Of a stretch of DNA of 64,000 nt, positions 23,510-35,519 are shown one piece after another; position 1 is the first letter of the stretch; every line of letters starts with the position of its first letter. This DNA is from Lactifluus volemus (Eukaryota; Basidiomycota; Agaricomycetes; Russulales; Russulaceae): positions 620,001-684,000 of the forward strand of contig WTXI01000009.1 in the NCBI GenBank assembly GCA_022376515.1, read 5' to 3'. The notes below the pieces were generated by a model. It was not told the origin of the DNA. It was given only the letters and a program-made list of their open reading frames with translations, and searched no databases. The position numbers were made by a program, and so were the translations under genes.

Positions 23510-24064
23510 ATGGAAGCTACATTCCAAGTTCCAGAGAACCCTTCTCCACAGGTCAAGACCATCCTGCACTACCTCGATCTCGTCAAAGTCTTCAATCTTG
23601 ACGGACTCGACAAACTCTTCACGGATGATTTCGTCCAGTCGACGCGACCCTTGTCTCTCAACGTGCCCTCAAGGACAAAAGAAGAGGACCTGGCTTTCCT
23701 GAAGGGCTTATCAGAAGCGATGCAAGGGAGGCACCTTGAGGTGATCCCATTTTCTTGTGGTCGGTCAGCTCGCACATGATGCGTATCGGATAGATTACTT
23801 TCTATGACGTCGTGGAGTCTCCTCCTGGAAAGGTCTGGGTTCATGTACGTGAGGCCTTGCTCTCCAACCCATGGTGTTGTGTGTCGAACGCTGACGCGGT
23901 CCCTGAAGGTCGCTCTGCATGGTGAACCGCCGAAAGGCAAGGCGTTCACTATCGAATGCATTTACATGTTCACCTTGGTTGAACACTTGGGCGTCCACAA
24001 GGTCAAGGGTGTTATCGACTTTTTAGACTCTCGCGCGTTCATCGAGATGAACGAGGGCAACTGA
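23510..24064 (+). pseudogene. NTF2/SnoaL-like protein, copy 2 (frameshift)
   Basis: Exon 1 (23510-23740) and intron (23741-23793) are as in the intact copy. In exon 2 an extra C in the AACCCATGG run (about 23868; the copy at 10.4 kb has AACCATGG) puts everything downstream out of frame. The shifted frame still encodes the family C-terminus up to the stop at 24064 (FIEMNEGN). The protein would be truncated unless a different splice restores the frame. Confidence 0.8.
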
Positions 24065-24231
24065 GGGAATAAAAGTGTTATGCATTTATGCTCCAATATC
24101 TCCGTTGTTGGGTAGCCTCGTCGACAGTTTCTCCCACGACAAATATATGTGGTCCTTGTCACGTGATTGAGCGTGGCGCCTAGTAAGAGAGCAATAAACA
24201 TGAGAAGCAAAGTGAGGTCTTGACTACTCAT

Positions 24232-26318
24232 TCAGGGACCACGCTCCCACTCCCACCCCTCAACAGCCCATGCCGGCATTTCCGTCTCAAAAACGCCCAG
24301 ACTCGTAGTATACCGCAGCGCGTGCAAGAATATATACAGTCGCTCAGGAGGCGGATCCGGATGCAACGGCAGATAACATTCGCTGCAGTACAACGCGCCG
24401 TCGTTCTCCTCTTGCACAGCAATTTGTGCCGCCGCTTGCTTCGCTCGTCCGCTCTCCGTCGGCGCGTCGGGCGGAGGCGCGACTCGCATGAGTGGATTTT
24501 CCGCGGACGGAGAGGTGGCGTCCAGAATCGCGAGGGCCTCTTCTTCCGTGAGTGGAGGAGCCGTCTCGAGTTGCTGCTGCTCGTCCGGAGGCGTGTCCGT
24601 GGCGGGGCCCTCGGTCTCACGCCACGCAGGTCCACCTCGTTTGCGCCGATTCTGGGGGGGCAATTTCTGTGTGGGCATGCCTTTCGGATGTAGTCGGCCC
24701 TTTGCCTTGAAGACCACATCGCGCCACCGGGACCAGTCTTCGTTTTCGTCCTTTTACGGAGAATTCAATATCGTATAAGTACGGAGCTTCTGATAAAATC
24801 TGCTGGCAACACCTACTTTCATATTCCGTAAACGGGTGATGATGCCCACAGCTTCCGCGGATAGCGGTACCGGTGATCCCATGCCAATGTCGTGCCCAGT
24901 CTCACGTGGGAGTAATTGTGGCGCCGTCGCGGCGTCAGGAATGGGTGGTTTTATCGAGTCGACGCGCGTTGAATCGGCCGTGTCTGTTCCGGCCAGTTGT
25001 GCGGGTGCGATTGGTGGCGCACGTTCTTCCGATGGCGTCGTATCAATACCACCCTTCCCGAGGTTTGGTCCCTGCATACAGTCAGGTCAGGCAAGTTCGG
25101 ATCGGAGAAATAACACACCCAAATTTTTGTCTCCGAGTAGACGGGGTCATTAGCAATTGGATAGCCTAGGAATTGGAAGTGGACGCGGATTTGATGGGCT
25201 GGGAAGCACTCAAGTCGGATGCGATATCAGGTACAGAATCGATGACTTACAACGACCGGTCAGAGGGCGACCTGCATATAGTCTACGGAGTCAGATTTTC
25301 ATCTAAAATCAGAAACGGCGATTACGTGCAATGAACTACACTCGTGTTTGTGTTTGTGTCGTAATGTAAGCGCCTGAAAACGGTCTTTGCAGGCTCCACG
25401 GATATGAGATCGGTCAAGGGAAGCTTTTCTGAGGGTTATGTATACATACTTTTCCTTCCGGATGTACGATGTTTAATCCCATCTGACGGTCGACGGTGAG
25501 CAGAGGTTGGTCGACAACAACCTCTTCCGCCGGGAACTCGCCTGAGCAGCGTGCTATATATTCCTTCTTGACTTGGCCCTGCACAAACTCCTGCGATAGA
25601 ATGTGCGCGCGAGGGGATGAGAGGCCAACAATCATTAGCCCGGAGGTGAGCCGATCTAGTCGATTAACGGCTGAGGCAGGAACTTAGTGCACGACAGGTA
25701 GGCGGGTACCAGATTGTCCTTACTGTAAACCTTTGGATATCCAAATTCTCGCTGAAGGATCTCCACGAGGGAGAGATAGAAATATCGTCCCGTTGCGTGA
25801 ACAGGCTGAACGTGCATCAGCTCAACCCTTAAAGATACAGAATCGTAAAACGCACGATACTGCCTGGTTTGTCAATCACAATAAACTCGCGCTCTCGGTC
25901 CTCGTGTAGTATTTTCACAGGTCTAGACGTGACCGGAGGCTCGTGACGATGTACGATATTCTCGATGCGGTCCCCGTTGCGTACGGTCGTGTTGGGTTCC
26001 GCAATCTTGCCATTGATAGTTGTGACGCCGGATTCGAGCGCGTATCTCTACAAGAGCACGCTTTCCTCAGCTCAAGCTACAACAAAGCGAGGTGCGTTCA
26101 AGGGAAAACCACACATAGTACTCAATCGAGCGGTCTCGAAATTCGGTCGAGACGATCTCAAGTATTTCTCGGTTGAGCCAGCGACCTTTTGCCATGGTCG
26201 TGTATGGGTACCAATACGGTGCGATTTTGCGCAAGCCAGGATGACGCGCTGGTGCGGGTGCGGGTGCTGGTGCTGGGACGGCATCGGGGGCCATGGCGGC
26301 GAGAATCATACGACGGAA
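24232..26318 (-). CDS. tRNA pseudouridine synthase, RluA superfamily (PUS9/RIB2-like)
   Basis: Converts uridine to pseudouridine in tRNA, judging by the family. The N-terminus has an Ala-Pro repeat, then [20 protein letters not shown] and FRDRSIEYY, typical of fungal PUS9/RIB2-like proteins. An S4-like segment ([17 protein letters not shown]) follows, then [20 protein letters not shown] and the catalytic loop [15 protein letters not shown] with the active-site Asp. Asn replaces the common His of HRLD, as in relatives of this subgroup that I recall. Next come [20 protein letters not shown] and a family-typical C-terminal tail ([10 protein letters not shown]). There are about eight exons. The last three are 25198-25119, 25071-24817 and 24750-24232. 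The start is 26318, or 26294 (MAPDAVPA). The gene appears intact and is probably an essential or housekeeping function. Its 3' half is duplicated at 36226-37222. Confidence 0.87.
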
Positions 26319-26447
26319 AACGTGTCTAAATTGATCCGTTGGTGGTACAAGGATAAGTGGAAGATGGACTTTGTTTGTATGAAAAGGAAAGACGGGTAAT
26401 GATGACGATTCCAGCTTGGTGATAATTGCGGTCACAGGTGGTAAAGG

Positions 26448-26747
26448 ATGTCTCATTCAGAAACGCGCAAGGCAAACGCCGAGCTGTTGAGTGTGCTTCA
26501 AGCCACACACAATATCCACGTTGAACTTTCAAACGATGCCATCATCTCATTGCCCGCGCCAGCAGTGCGGAGGCAACTGGACCTCCTTCATGATCAGTTT
26601 ATTCCGCTCACACCCTCCTGTTTATCTGTCCCGGCGTTGAATCTCGATACAATCGTGCAGACTCTGACATCCATCTTCCTCTTATGCAGCACCTGTCCTG
26701 ATCATCACTTGTCCTTTCTTTCATTCTGTCCACGCCCAAGGTCGTAA
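26448..26747 (+). CDS. Hypothetical protein, possibly truncated, divergent from the synthase
   Basis: A frame starting MSHSETRKANAELLSVLQA lies 130 bp upstream of the pseudouridine synthase and reads away from it, as expected for a shared promoter. The first ~55 codons have protein-like composition (LLSVLQATHNIHVEL). The remainder does not. The P450 repeat block starts at about 26832, so the original 3' part may have been cut off. No family is recognised. Confidence 0.35.
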   Translation: MSHSETRKANAELLSVLQATHNIHVELSNDAIISLPAPAVRRQLDLLHDQFIPLTPSCLSVPALNLDTIVQTLTSIFLLCSTCPDHHLSFLSFCPRPRS

Positions 26748-26831
26748 TGGGGCTTGGGCCCTGGCGGCTGGCCTCCCTTCCCATGTCACGTGATTCTGGC
26801 ACATGCAACAAGGAATCGTTGACTCGGACAA

Positions 26832-27795
26832 AGGCCAAAACCGTAGCTGTGTCCGCCCTTGCGTCGGTCTGTGTGATCAGGTGAAGTCGTTTCTAGACAT
26901 CCTCTTCTCTTCCGCCATGATAATATAGCCCGCCAGTTGCTATTGTACCGACATTATCCTATCTTAGGTGGCCGACACTACCGGTCATCAGCACAGTCAA
27001 ATAATGAGATATGACTAGTTGGACTGGGATGAAGTCCTAGAGTGTATCCGAGTCACGCGTTCTCTCCAATCACAGAAAAGTGAGCGTCGTAAAAACACTA
27101 CCGGGAAGGGAAATGGAAGCATAGCCATAGAGGATGCGTCAAGGCAAAGCGTGTACTTGAATTAATTCTTCCGCAACTTTATCTCTCGGAGTGATAGAAC
27201 ATCGAAATACCTCTGGATGCCTGAGGTGGATAGACTATCAGTTTCAAATGACGCTTCCGTGAGATGGCCCGACTTACATGACGATACCACCGGGGAGATT
27301 TGGTGAAACGTTGACAGGGATTTCGTGTCCATTCTCATCCCGCGCCTTCGTGACATCAAATACGGACAGCACAGACGAGACAACGATAAAGAGCGTCGCA
27401 TCCACAAAATGACGCCCAGGACAGATCCTTTTGCCAGCACCATATGCCAACGAAATCACGGGGTCATCTCGGAGGCTCCCATCTTTATTGAGAAAACGTT
27501 CAGGGTTGAACACCTCGGGATCAGGGTATATCTCTGGATCGTGAAGGATTGCCCTGCGATATCTTAGATCAGCGCTGGAAACATGGGATGCCAACTCACC
27601 ACGTGTTAACTATTATTGTGCAACCTTTTCAGTTAAATCAGAATATTAAACGGTAAGTTACAAGTTAGAACAATGGCGACGACGCAGACCTTTCGGAATG
27701 AAGAAGCCTCTGTAGATGTCATCTTCGCTTGGTGCATGAGGAACGGCTTAAAGCATAGTTGTAGTACCCAGATTCGAGCTCAAAAAGCAGAAGGC
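26832..27795. repeat. Block g: P450-B 3' end plus flank, copy 1
   Basis: Nearly identical to 52332-53320, same orientation, starting GGCCAAAACCGTAGCTGTGTCC. It contains the last exons of a P450 and about 300 bp of 3' flank. Confidence 0.85.
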
Positions 27796-29293
27796 CCGCA
27801 CCCAAGGGTGTCACCATCTGCCATCTCAACAACTCCTTACACAACGCGTCGATATACCGAAGATGGGGCCTGTCGTCGAACGTTGGCAGTCGATCCCCTG
27901 CGAGGACAAAGTCGAGTTCGGCTTGTGCTCTCTTTTGCACATCCGGATAGAGAGTGAGGGCAAGGAAGAGAGAGGCCATTGAGGATACGGTCTTGGATCA
28001 GAGGTCAGTAGAACGTTGAAGGGGCAACGAGAACACGGACGGAGTCTGCACCAGCTGACAAAGGTCATTGAAGTGGGTGCCATGAGAGGTCGATTCGGAC
28101 TTGATAACTCACCTGCCAATATCGACCCCAGCGCCTGCTTGATAAGCTCTTCTTTCTTTTGATATTCTGGAGCAGCCAGATTCTCTATTTCCTGAAGATA
28201 TTCACTGGCTAGGGATGGCACTGCAGTACCTTGAAGCTATCCTCGCATCAGTCAATATCGCGTTGAATCTCGTAACTGTAATCACTACAAACCATGGCAT
28301 TCTTCACAAAGGCAATGGACGTATCCTTTATCTCCTTGCTCCGCTCTTTACCTGACTGCGCCAGTGGTTTGTAGCTAAACCATGGGACCCACGAAGGGAT
28401 GTGTCGCACTGAAGAGATTTGTGAGCATGCGTGCATAGACATTTTTATATGAGAGAACGTACAGAATGGAAGATAATTTATCATCGCCCCCCCAGGTATG
28501 ACGAACCGTGAAAAGTCCTCGGTGGCTTGAGTGGGTGCTTCAATTATATCATTAATTATCTTCAAGTCATACCCATATGTGAGGGACGTAATAAGTCTTC
28601 CTTGAAGACTGCACAGTCGTTAATGGGAGGTACCACCGAACGAATACAGAAAACTGACAATTTGGTGTGGCGACGGAAATTCTCTGGGGTCGCAAGGAGT
28701 TTTGCAAGGAAGCCGTGCGTCTCTTCTTCCATTATATGCCGATATGACGTCATTGCACCAGACCGGAGACTATGATCCAATAACCTTCGTCCCTCCCGCC
28801 AATTTGCATTGTTCTTGCAAAGGGTCAAGACCCAACCGATATCCTGTCTATGGTCCGAGTCAACTTTGAACGATGGTGAAAAGCACTATCAAATCGCACA
28901 TTTCCATGACGGGTAACCTAGGCCGATCTGCGTAAACGTCGCTACGCAATTCGAGTAGGTCCTTGACCGCAGATAGCGAGTTGAGCACCACGATGATATG
29001 CCCGAAAATTCGAATGGAGAACACATCGCCTGTTTATACAAGTGTAAGTATCGACGGAAGGGTGTCACTGGCGCGAGTATATGATCCAGACCGTATTGCT
29101 TTGATAAATCTGCATACTTGGCCCAAGGTGACTCCTTTGGAATATCGAGCAGATTACCTATTATTGGAAAGGGTGGTGGGCCTGGGGGATAAGGAAGTCC
29201 TCTGCGTCTCCTGTGATCGCGGAAGGTAACGAGTAGGTAAAAAAATAATGTGGTCGCGAGGAGGTCGATAACGGCGATAGGAGGGAACTTCAT
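27139..29293 (-). CDS. Cytochrome P450, family B copy 1
   Basis: Second P450 family in the window, about ten exons. It starts with MKFPPIAVIDLLATTLFFYL (membrane anchor), then the hinge LPYPPGPPPFPIIGNLLDIP. It continues with DVFSIRIFGHIIVVLNSLSA, TSYRHIMEEETHGFLAKLLA and ITSLTYGYDLK. The I-helix reads AGADS before a TVSS exon, where relatives have DTT. ExxR is KELLR, the PERF segment is VFNPERFLN, and the haem loop is YGAGKRICPGR. The final exon (HPEVFRCSITPRDK...) ends at 27139. Oddities: the first intron donor reads GTCTGG where paralogues have GTAGGG, and the I-helix intron donor reads GTCCGT where paralogues have GTGCAC. These may impair splicing. It is head-to-head with the copy at 30260. 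Exon limits are approximate. Confidence 0.8.
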
Positions 29294-30209
29294 GAGAGAG
29301 CCACTACTGACGACTCTCATAGAGGTCTCATATAGCCAAATCCCAGCCGCATGTTTCCGCAATCAAACCCAGACGCGGGATTCTCAGCGAGAAGAATGAT
29401 GCTCCATGCCGTGATTGGTGGTACGTCTACCCGAAAGCACTTGAACTTTGTGGGTCTAGACCGAGCGCTCGAGGTCATCACTGGCAGCAAAAATGTCAAT
29501 CCATCATTTCATGTCCAGGAGGTTGCTCTTTCTGGCACGAGCAGGTCACGGAGGCACCGAAGGAGTAGAGTAAGGGAGACAAGGCAGGTGGACCGAAGGG
29601 TAGGAGATAGTAAGGACATGACATAATAGGTGTAAAAGAACTTGTTTTCGCTCTCAGAACCAGTTCGAGGGTAGGACAACCCCACCTTCGTGAGCCCTTA
29701 TATCGACTCTACCAGCACCGCGATGCCTATATACCGTGCTTAAGGGAGGAATTATCAAACTAGAGAGTTTTTTTGACCGGAGTCCCATTAATCCCCCGGG
29801 CATACAGTAATGAAAGTAACCGGTGTCTGATGGTGGAGTACGGTACAATGGGCCAAAGTTATTTCGGGGCGTAAACATTTGGAGCAGAACCCAGAACATG
29901 AACGTCATCGGCCTTCCCTTAGTCCCCGGTTACAAACATCGAAAATATATATTCGCTGTCCCGATACGAAAGTCCCACTTTGATAACGAAGAGATGAGTA
30001 AGCGTTCCTGATGAAAGAGCAATAGCAACAAAACAGAGAGATTGAAAATACTCAAGAGGTGGAATTTTCGTGGCTCCGATCTCCGCGGGGGTCGGCACGT
30101 GCATTGCCACTCCGCCGCTACATTCGTACCTGTGGCTGAGGCGTACTGTCAAAATAGCGGCAATAGAGCTCTCGATGCCAGCCCCACCAAAAAAACAATG
30201 ACTCTTTTT
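29294..30209. other. Divergent promoter region between two P450-B genes
   Basis: About 0.97 kb separates the two start codons. It holds no convincing gene. Because the flanking genes are paralogues in opposite orientation, it may serve as a shared regulatory region. Confidence 0.5.
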
Positions 30210-30212
30210 GTT

Positions 30213-30218
30213 TATAAA
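30213..30218 (+). promoter_or_regulatory. TATA box of P450-B2
   Basis: TATAAA 42 bp before the ATG at 30260. An in-frame upstream ATG near 30218 would overlap the box and is therefore unlikely to be the start. Confidence 0.5.
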
Positions 30219-30259
30219 TGCTGATTTGTCTTGTGCAAGTTGCAGTTAGTGACCCTGTC

Positions 30260-32393
30260 ATGCAGCTCATGCAAGCTTGCATTACCGCTTTCCTAGCTTC
30301 GATATGTTTCTATCTACTTATCACCTTCCGTGATCACAAAAGACGCAGAGGACTTCCTTATCCCCCTGGACCGCCCTCATATCCAATAATAGGTAATCTG
30401 CTCGATGTCCCAAAGGAGTCACCTTGGGCTAAATATGCCGACATATCCAAGAAATACGGTAGGGACCCACATCCTCAAATGATACCTTTTCGCTTATGCC
30501 CGGACCGTTAGGCGATGTGTTTTGTATTCAAGTTTTCGGACAAGTCATTGTGGTATTAAACTCACTATCTGCAATCAAGGATCTACTCGAGAAGCGTGGC
30601 GAAATTTACGCAGATCGGCCTTCGCTTCCGATCGTGGAGATGTGTGTGGTCTTATATCCCAACCCCCACCTTCGTTCGAGTTGACCCGAACCGCAGACTG
30701 GAAATGGATTGGATCTTACCCCTTTCCAATATGAGTGGATCTGTGCGCGAGGGACGAAGGTTATTGGACCGTAGCCTTCGTGCCGCCTCGTATCGGCATA
30801 TGATACAAGAGAAGACGCACACGTTTCTTGAAAAACTCCTCGCAAGTCCAGAGGACTTCCGTCATCATATAGAACAGTCAGTTCTCTACTTTCGTTCGAT
30901 TGTAAAGTAACGAATACCGTGCAGTCTTCAAGGAAGACTAGTCATGTCCCTCACATATGGGTATGATTTGAAGGATGAGGACGATATGATTGCGGCGCCA
31001 ATGCAAGCCATCGAGATTTTGTCACGGGTCGTCTTACCAGGGGCAGTGCTGGTTAATTATATCCCATTCTGTACGTTCCTTCCTGTTACCCAGTGCGTGC
31101 ATGTACACTCAAAGATGCGCAGTACGATACATTCCTTCTTGGGTCCCATGGTTTAGCTACGAACCACTGGCGCAGATAGGTAAGAAGCTGAGTAAGAGGA
31201 TAATGAATGAGCCCATAGATTTTGTGAAGAATGCTATGGTCTGTAGTGACTACGTTTTTGAGTTTATGATGATTCATGTTCACCGACACGACTTCAGCAT
31301 CACGGTAATGCGGTGCCGTCTCTGGCAAACAGCAATCTTCATGAAATTGAGAATCTGGCTTCTCCAGAACGTCAGATGAAGGAAGAGATCATTAAGCGGA
31401 CTTTAGGCTCGATGTTTTTAGGTGTGTCATTACAAATTCAGGCCCCATACACGTTAATTGAAGGAGCCCTTTGTCAGGTGGCATAGATACGGTGCACACT
31501 CTCATCGTTCCTACAACCTTTCTACTGACCACCAAACAAAGACCGTATCCTCAATTACCTCTCTCTTTCTTGCGCTCGTCCTTTATCCAGATGTGCAAAA
31601 GAGAGCACAAGCAGAACTTGACTCCGTTCTTGCAAGAGATAGGCTGCCAACTTTCGAGGATAGGCCGCGTCTTCCGTATATCAATGCCTTGTGTAAGGAA
31701 TTGCTGAGGTGGCAGATGGTAGCACCTATAGGTGCGACCTTCCCTCTAGATTGAGCAACTCGACTCAGTGCTCTGACTGACTAACAAGGTGTCCCTCATG
31801 CGTCAAGAGAGGACGACGTCTACAGAAACTTCTTCATTCCGAAAGGTCTGTCTCTCAGCTATTTGGAATCTCATCGTCTAACATTACCTAACAGGTTCTT
31901 TTGTAATAGCGAATGCATGGTGCGACACGGAGGACATCTTTCCGGAGTTCATTATTAATGATGATATCTCAGGGCGATTCTTCACGATCCAGAGATTTTC
32001 CCAGATCCAGAAGTGTTGAAACCTGAACGTTTTCTCGACCAAGATGGGAACCTCAAGGACGACCCGACAATGTCCCTGGCATTCGGTGCTGGAAAACGAA
32101 TCTGTCCCGGACGTCACTTTGCCGACGCGACGCTCTTCATGGTGGCCTCGTCTGTGCTGTCCTTATTCAATATCACGAAGGCCAAGGATGCGAATGGTCG
32201 CGAAATCCCTGTCAATGTTGCGGTGTCTGTACGCAGCGAAATCATCGTGTAAGTTGAAACTCAGCTCATGCCTAGGAAACGTTCATCGAGCTGAGAGCTG
32301 GATCCCTCAAGACACCCGGGGAAATTCGAGTGTTCTATCAATCCGAGAGATCAACTTGCGGAAGGTTTAATTGTGGCGAATACATTCTCCTAG
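30260..32393 (+). CDS. Cytochrome P450, family B copy 2
   Basis: Starts MQLMQACITAFLASICFYLL (anchor) and [18 protein letters not shown]. Exon 1 is 30260-30458, the same phase as in family A. Exon 2 (from 30512) begins GDVFCIQVFGQVIVVLNSLS. It continues through LEMDWILPLSN, ASYRHMIQEKTHTFLEKLL, MSLTYGYDLKDEDDM and IPSWVPWFSYEPLAQ. The I-helix GGIDTT is joined across an intron, ExxR is KELLR, the PERF segment is VLKPERFLD and the haem loop is FGAGKRICPGR. The last exon (HPGKFECSINPRDQLAEGLI) ends with TAG at 32391-32393. All catalytic motifs are present, so it is probably functional. The substrate is unknown. Confidence 0.85.
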
Positions 32394-32837
32394 TATTTTG
32401 CATGGGCAAACTCGCTGACTCGGTGTAAGTTGAAACGCGAGGCAAGTCAACCGTGTATGCTTATCATTGATGCCTTTCCAGCAGGATATCCTATTGCCGA
32501 TCGTCTGGGTCGGCGGGTCATGACGTACAGTGTTACAAGGGGTGTCGTGAAAAAATGGGTTTTTTTTGTATAAATACAAAAGGAGACGATTTTCGGTGTG
32601 TGGGGGGAATGAATGGATGGTGGCAAGGGAGCGATTAACACCGAAGAAAGAGCGTGTGGCGAATGATCATCATCAAAAATAAAGCATGGGAAATAACTTA
32701 GAGCATTACAATTGATGAGTCGAGAGCACAGGAATCCATGAACCAGGCTGGACCTCCTCCAGACAATGCACCACAACGCGATCCAAATGAAGGGCGATGG
32801 CGTTTTGCTGTGACAGGCCAATAAGCGGATATAGGGA

Positions 32838-34340
32838 CTATGTAAATATGGGATCATTTACATCCATGAAGTGCACGATCGCCCTTGCGACGCGACGCAC
32901 AAGGCGTTGAAGGTTGACGGTACCGTCGAATTCGCTACTCACGGGGATCTCGTAAATAAGCGAGTGATATCCAGTCCACTGATAACCCGTCGATGAAACC
33001 ACACATCAGCAAAAATGCAACAACGGGAACAATAGAGACGAAGAAACGCACCCGAACTTTGAGTGTCAGAGGGTTACACATGTCCACAATATCGCGAATC
33101 GCATACCAATGGCTGCACGATAGGCGTACCCAATTCATAGCCTCGGTGAGTGAGATACCGTCACGATGTCTACCCAAAGGGCGGAACTTGATGGTGAGGA
33201 AGGGATACCGATCGGACATGGACACTGCGAGTCCGAAACCAGGACCGAAGCTCGATGCACGGCGCGCCCCCCTACCGCTGTACCAGGATGGGAACAGGGT
33301 CATCGGAAGAGCGGAAGGCAGCAGCGGGGGTGGACCGTAACCGAGACCGCCGGTGCTGAAAGCGTGACCGCGGGCGCCAAAACCACCATACGGCCGAAAA
33401 TAGCTGTAGAGCGGCGAGTTGTAGTACGAATCAGGGTTGGCTGTACGACTCGGAGGGGGAGGGACGCCGGTCGGATTCTTATCGTATCCTGAGGGCTCTG
33501 GGGGGGAGGTATACTGCTCACGATTTCCCATCCCGCTCCCCACCACTGGTTGCACAGGAGGAGTATCACTCTCACTGGGAAGGTCACTTGTCCGGAGTAA
33601 AGGCGATGGAGTGGCAGCTGCCATGGATTGCGTGGTTTCACTGTTGCGTTGGACAGCAGGATGGGTAGCCTCTCCTTCAGCAGCGGGGTTATCGAGACCG
33701 GCCGTTGTGGGGCTCGGGGCGTTGACTGCCGCATTCAGAGAGGAATCCCTGTTCGCTGACTCGGTGATCGTTAAGAAGAGTGTGGTTGCCTCTGTCGAAC
33801 GTCTGCCATTGCTGCCGAAAACTATATCTGTTTCTACATGTAAGATTCTCAGTTAGACGCATGGGTAAGAATCCTTTAAAGACGAACCATGTTGGGGTTC
33901 ACAGGCTATCTCCTGTCTTCCAACAAGCATATCTCGCACGGCCAATTTCACGTAAAGGAATATAGTGATCTGAGAACGTGGTTCGACGAGGCTGCAAAAG
34001 ACTCAGCTACAAATAGAATTAGATATACGAAATTTCCTACAAGTCGATGTTCTCGTTCCATTCCACGCGTTGGGCTACGCTCCGCACAGATCGTGTCTTC
34101 CACGTTCTCCCCCCGTCCGTCACAGTAGCATAAAATCGATTGCTCTGGGCCGTGAGAGGGGGAAGGATGTGTACTCTGAGAACTGGCAAGGAGAAGAGAA
34201 TTAGTATTTATCAGAACATGGTGATAAAGACACATACTAGTGACTTGGAGCGGGAAAGAGCTTGGTTGCGTTTCGCTGACCTGAGTGGATTTGATGTGAC
34301 TTGGGCTGAATCAATAATTAACAGAGCGGGACATCGGCAT
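32838..34340 (-). pseudogene. X1: C2-domain protein with novel C-terminus, N-terminus broken
   Basis: Paralogue of X2. Exon 1 starts MPMSRSVNY and then hits TGA (X2 has SVNHSF). Exon 2 is open, with C2 sequence including TRSVRSVAQRVEWNEN. In exon 3 the conserved CVW becomes CV-stop (TGG to TAA). The rest is intact and open: a Pro/Gly/Tyr-rich linker (EQYTSPPEPSGYDKNPTGVP, GGFGARGHAFSTGGLGYGPP), then TIKFRPLG, AMNWVRLSCSHWYAIRDIVD and TLKVR. A 73-nt intron (32979-33051) leads to the last exon 32838-32978 (WTGYHSLIYEIPVSS, LVRRVARAIVHFM). If the intron is retained, a hydrophobic tail results instead. The C-terminal domain is not one I recognise. With two N-terminal stops it is probably a pseudogene, unless translated from an internal ATG. 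Confidence 0.7.
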
Positions 34341-34596
34341 GAGAGGAATTGACGTACGACATCTAGCTAATAGAGCTAAAGAAGTTACAAGCGGGGCCAT
34401 TTCACTTTTCGGAGATATCCGGTCGCGCTGAGGAAGGGCAACTCAAACTAGATGGACACATCCCCATGCACATTCCAACCTCTGTGAGGGTAGTATCAGA
34501 CCACTGCTAATCACACTACTGGTAGGACCTAACAGCGTCGCCTTGTATCTGATAACTCCTCTTGAGCACATAAGTTACCATTAACTCTAACACTTC

Positions 34597-34741
34597 ATTT
34601 GGTATAGGCTGTGCCTTCATAGACCCAGCACTATCTGGACTGCAGGCGGACATGAGACACGGGTTGATCTCTCAAAGTTTGGGTATGGATCAAATTGAGC
34701 TACTAGTCATAATTCCTCTTGAGCACATGTTATTATTTGGT
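34597..34741 (+). other. Inserted NLR tail fragment with 7-bp flanking repeat
   Basis: ATTTGGT at 34597-34603 is repeated at 34735-34741. The 138 bp between is absent from the X2 flank, where CATTTGGTTAGCC is uninterrupted near 55375. The insert starts with the coding sequence of the last ~35 codons of the WD40 NLRs (GTGCCTTCATAGACCCAGCA) and ends with a copy of CCTCTTGAGCACAT, which also occurs just upstream. Confidence 0.7.
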
Positions 34742-35519
34742 TAGCCTATCTAACCTGGGCCGCGGACCTTTGAGTAAAAAGTACAATACCGACACATCGC
34801 TATATAAGCACTACAATAGTACAATCAAAGGGCTGCCGAAAGTGGGAAACTCATAAACAGCCGGAGGTGATCAAAATAACAGAGAGTCTTGTCGTGATGA
34901 ACTAGAGAACTAGCACTCTCCCAGTGGTCCTTGTCTGCGCCATCTCACGCTCAGCGCTACTAGTAGCGGTGAAAGATTTCCGCCCAAAAGGAAAACGAGC
35001 TTTAAACACATATAGTACTTCCTGAGGACATCCACAGTCACCTTTTTATTGTCTTTGGCGTTAACCTGGGATTGTTGGGTCAGTCTTAGTAGATAGATGC
35101 TGTTGTGGCGCGGAAGGCGCCAGCCTGCCAGTGCGCCTATATTAATGCGACGCTGGTCAATCTTCGATCCAGGAATGTTGCAGGACAGACAGAGAACATC
35201 GTCATAAACATTGGCTATGGCGAATAGAACGCGAAACGTGGCGTCGTATCCTCAGTGTGAGCAAGATCGAATCAGTACATGGAAGCGACTCGGACTTGTT
35301 ACGCCGGGGGACGCCGGCCGAGCTATGAGGTTACTCGGCTGTGTTCTCGTTCATTCGTTACACGCGACAGAGCAAAAGGACCGAGGTCCTCTTCAACTGA
35401 ATGTGGGTATTAGTGATCGGTTTAAAAAGGTCAGTCTCGACGTACCCAGCTAGTACTCACTGCGCAGCCTCGGACAACTATTCAGCCACACCCATACAAG
35501 TATATACACGCCCATAACG

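Larger units (their letters stand above)
22608..25205. repeat. Block f, complete copy (NTF2-like plus synthase 3' half)
   Basis: Matches 34930-37222 in the same orientation, starting CTTGTCTGCGCCATCTCACG. It covers an NTF2-like gene with its promoter and the 3' exons of the pseudouridine synthase. The full synthase gene continues only on this side, so this is the parental copy. Confidence 0.85.
32515..34920. repeat. Block h, copy 1 (X1 unit)
   Basis: Matches 53325-55550 in the same orientation: the C2-only gene plus about 300 bp at the 3' side and 500 bp at the 5' side. It begins near GTGTTACAAGGGGTG. Copy 1 carries an extra 138-bp insertion at 34604-34741. Confidence 0.85.

Noticed and set aside
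24228..24719. Arg-rich minus-strand frame ([13 protein letters not shown] type) overlapping the synthase C-terminus
   Set aside because: Shadow frame of the GC-rich synthase exon. The synthase frame has the family-typical [10 protein letters not shown] ending.
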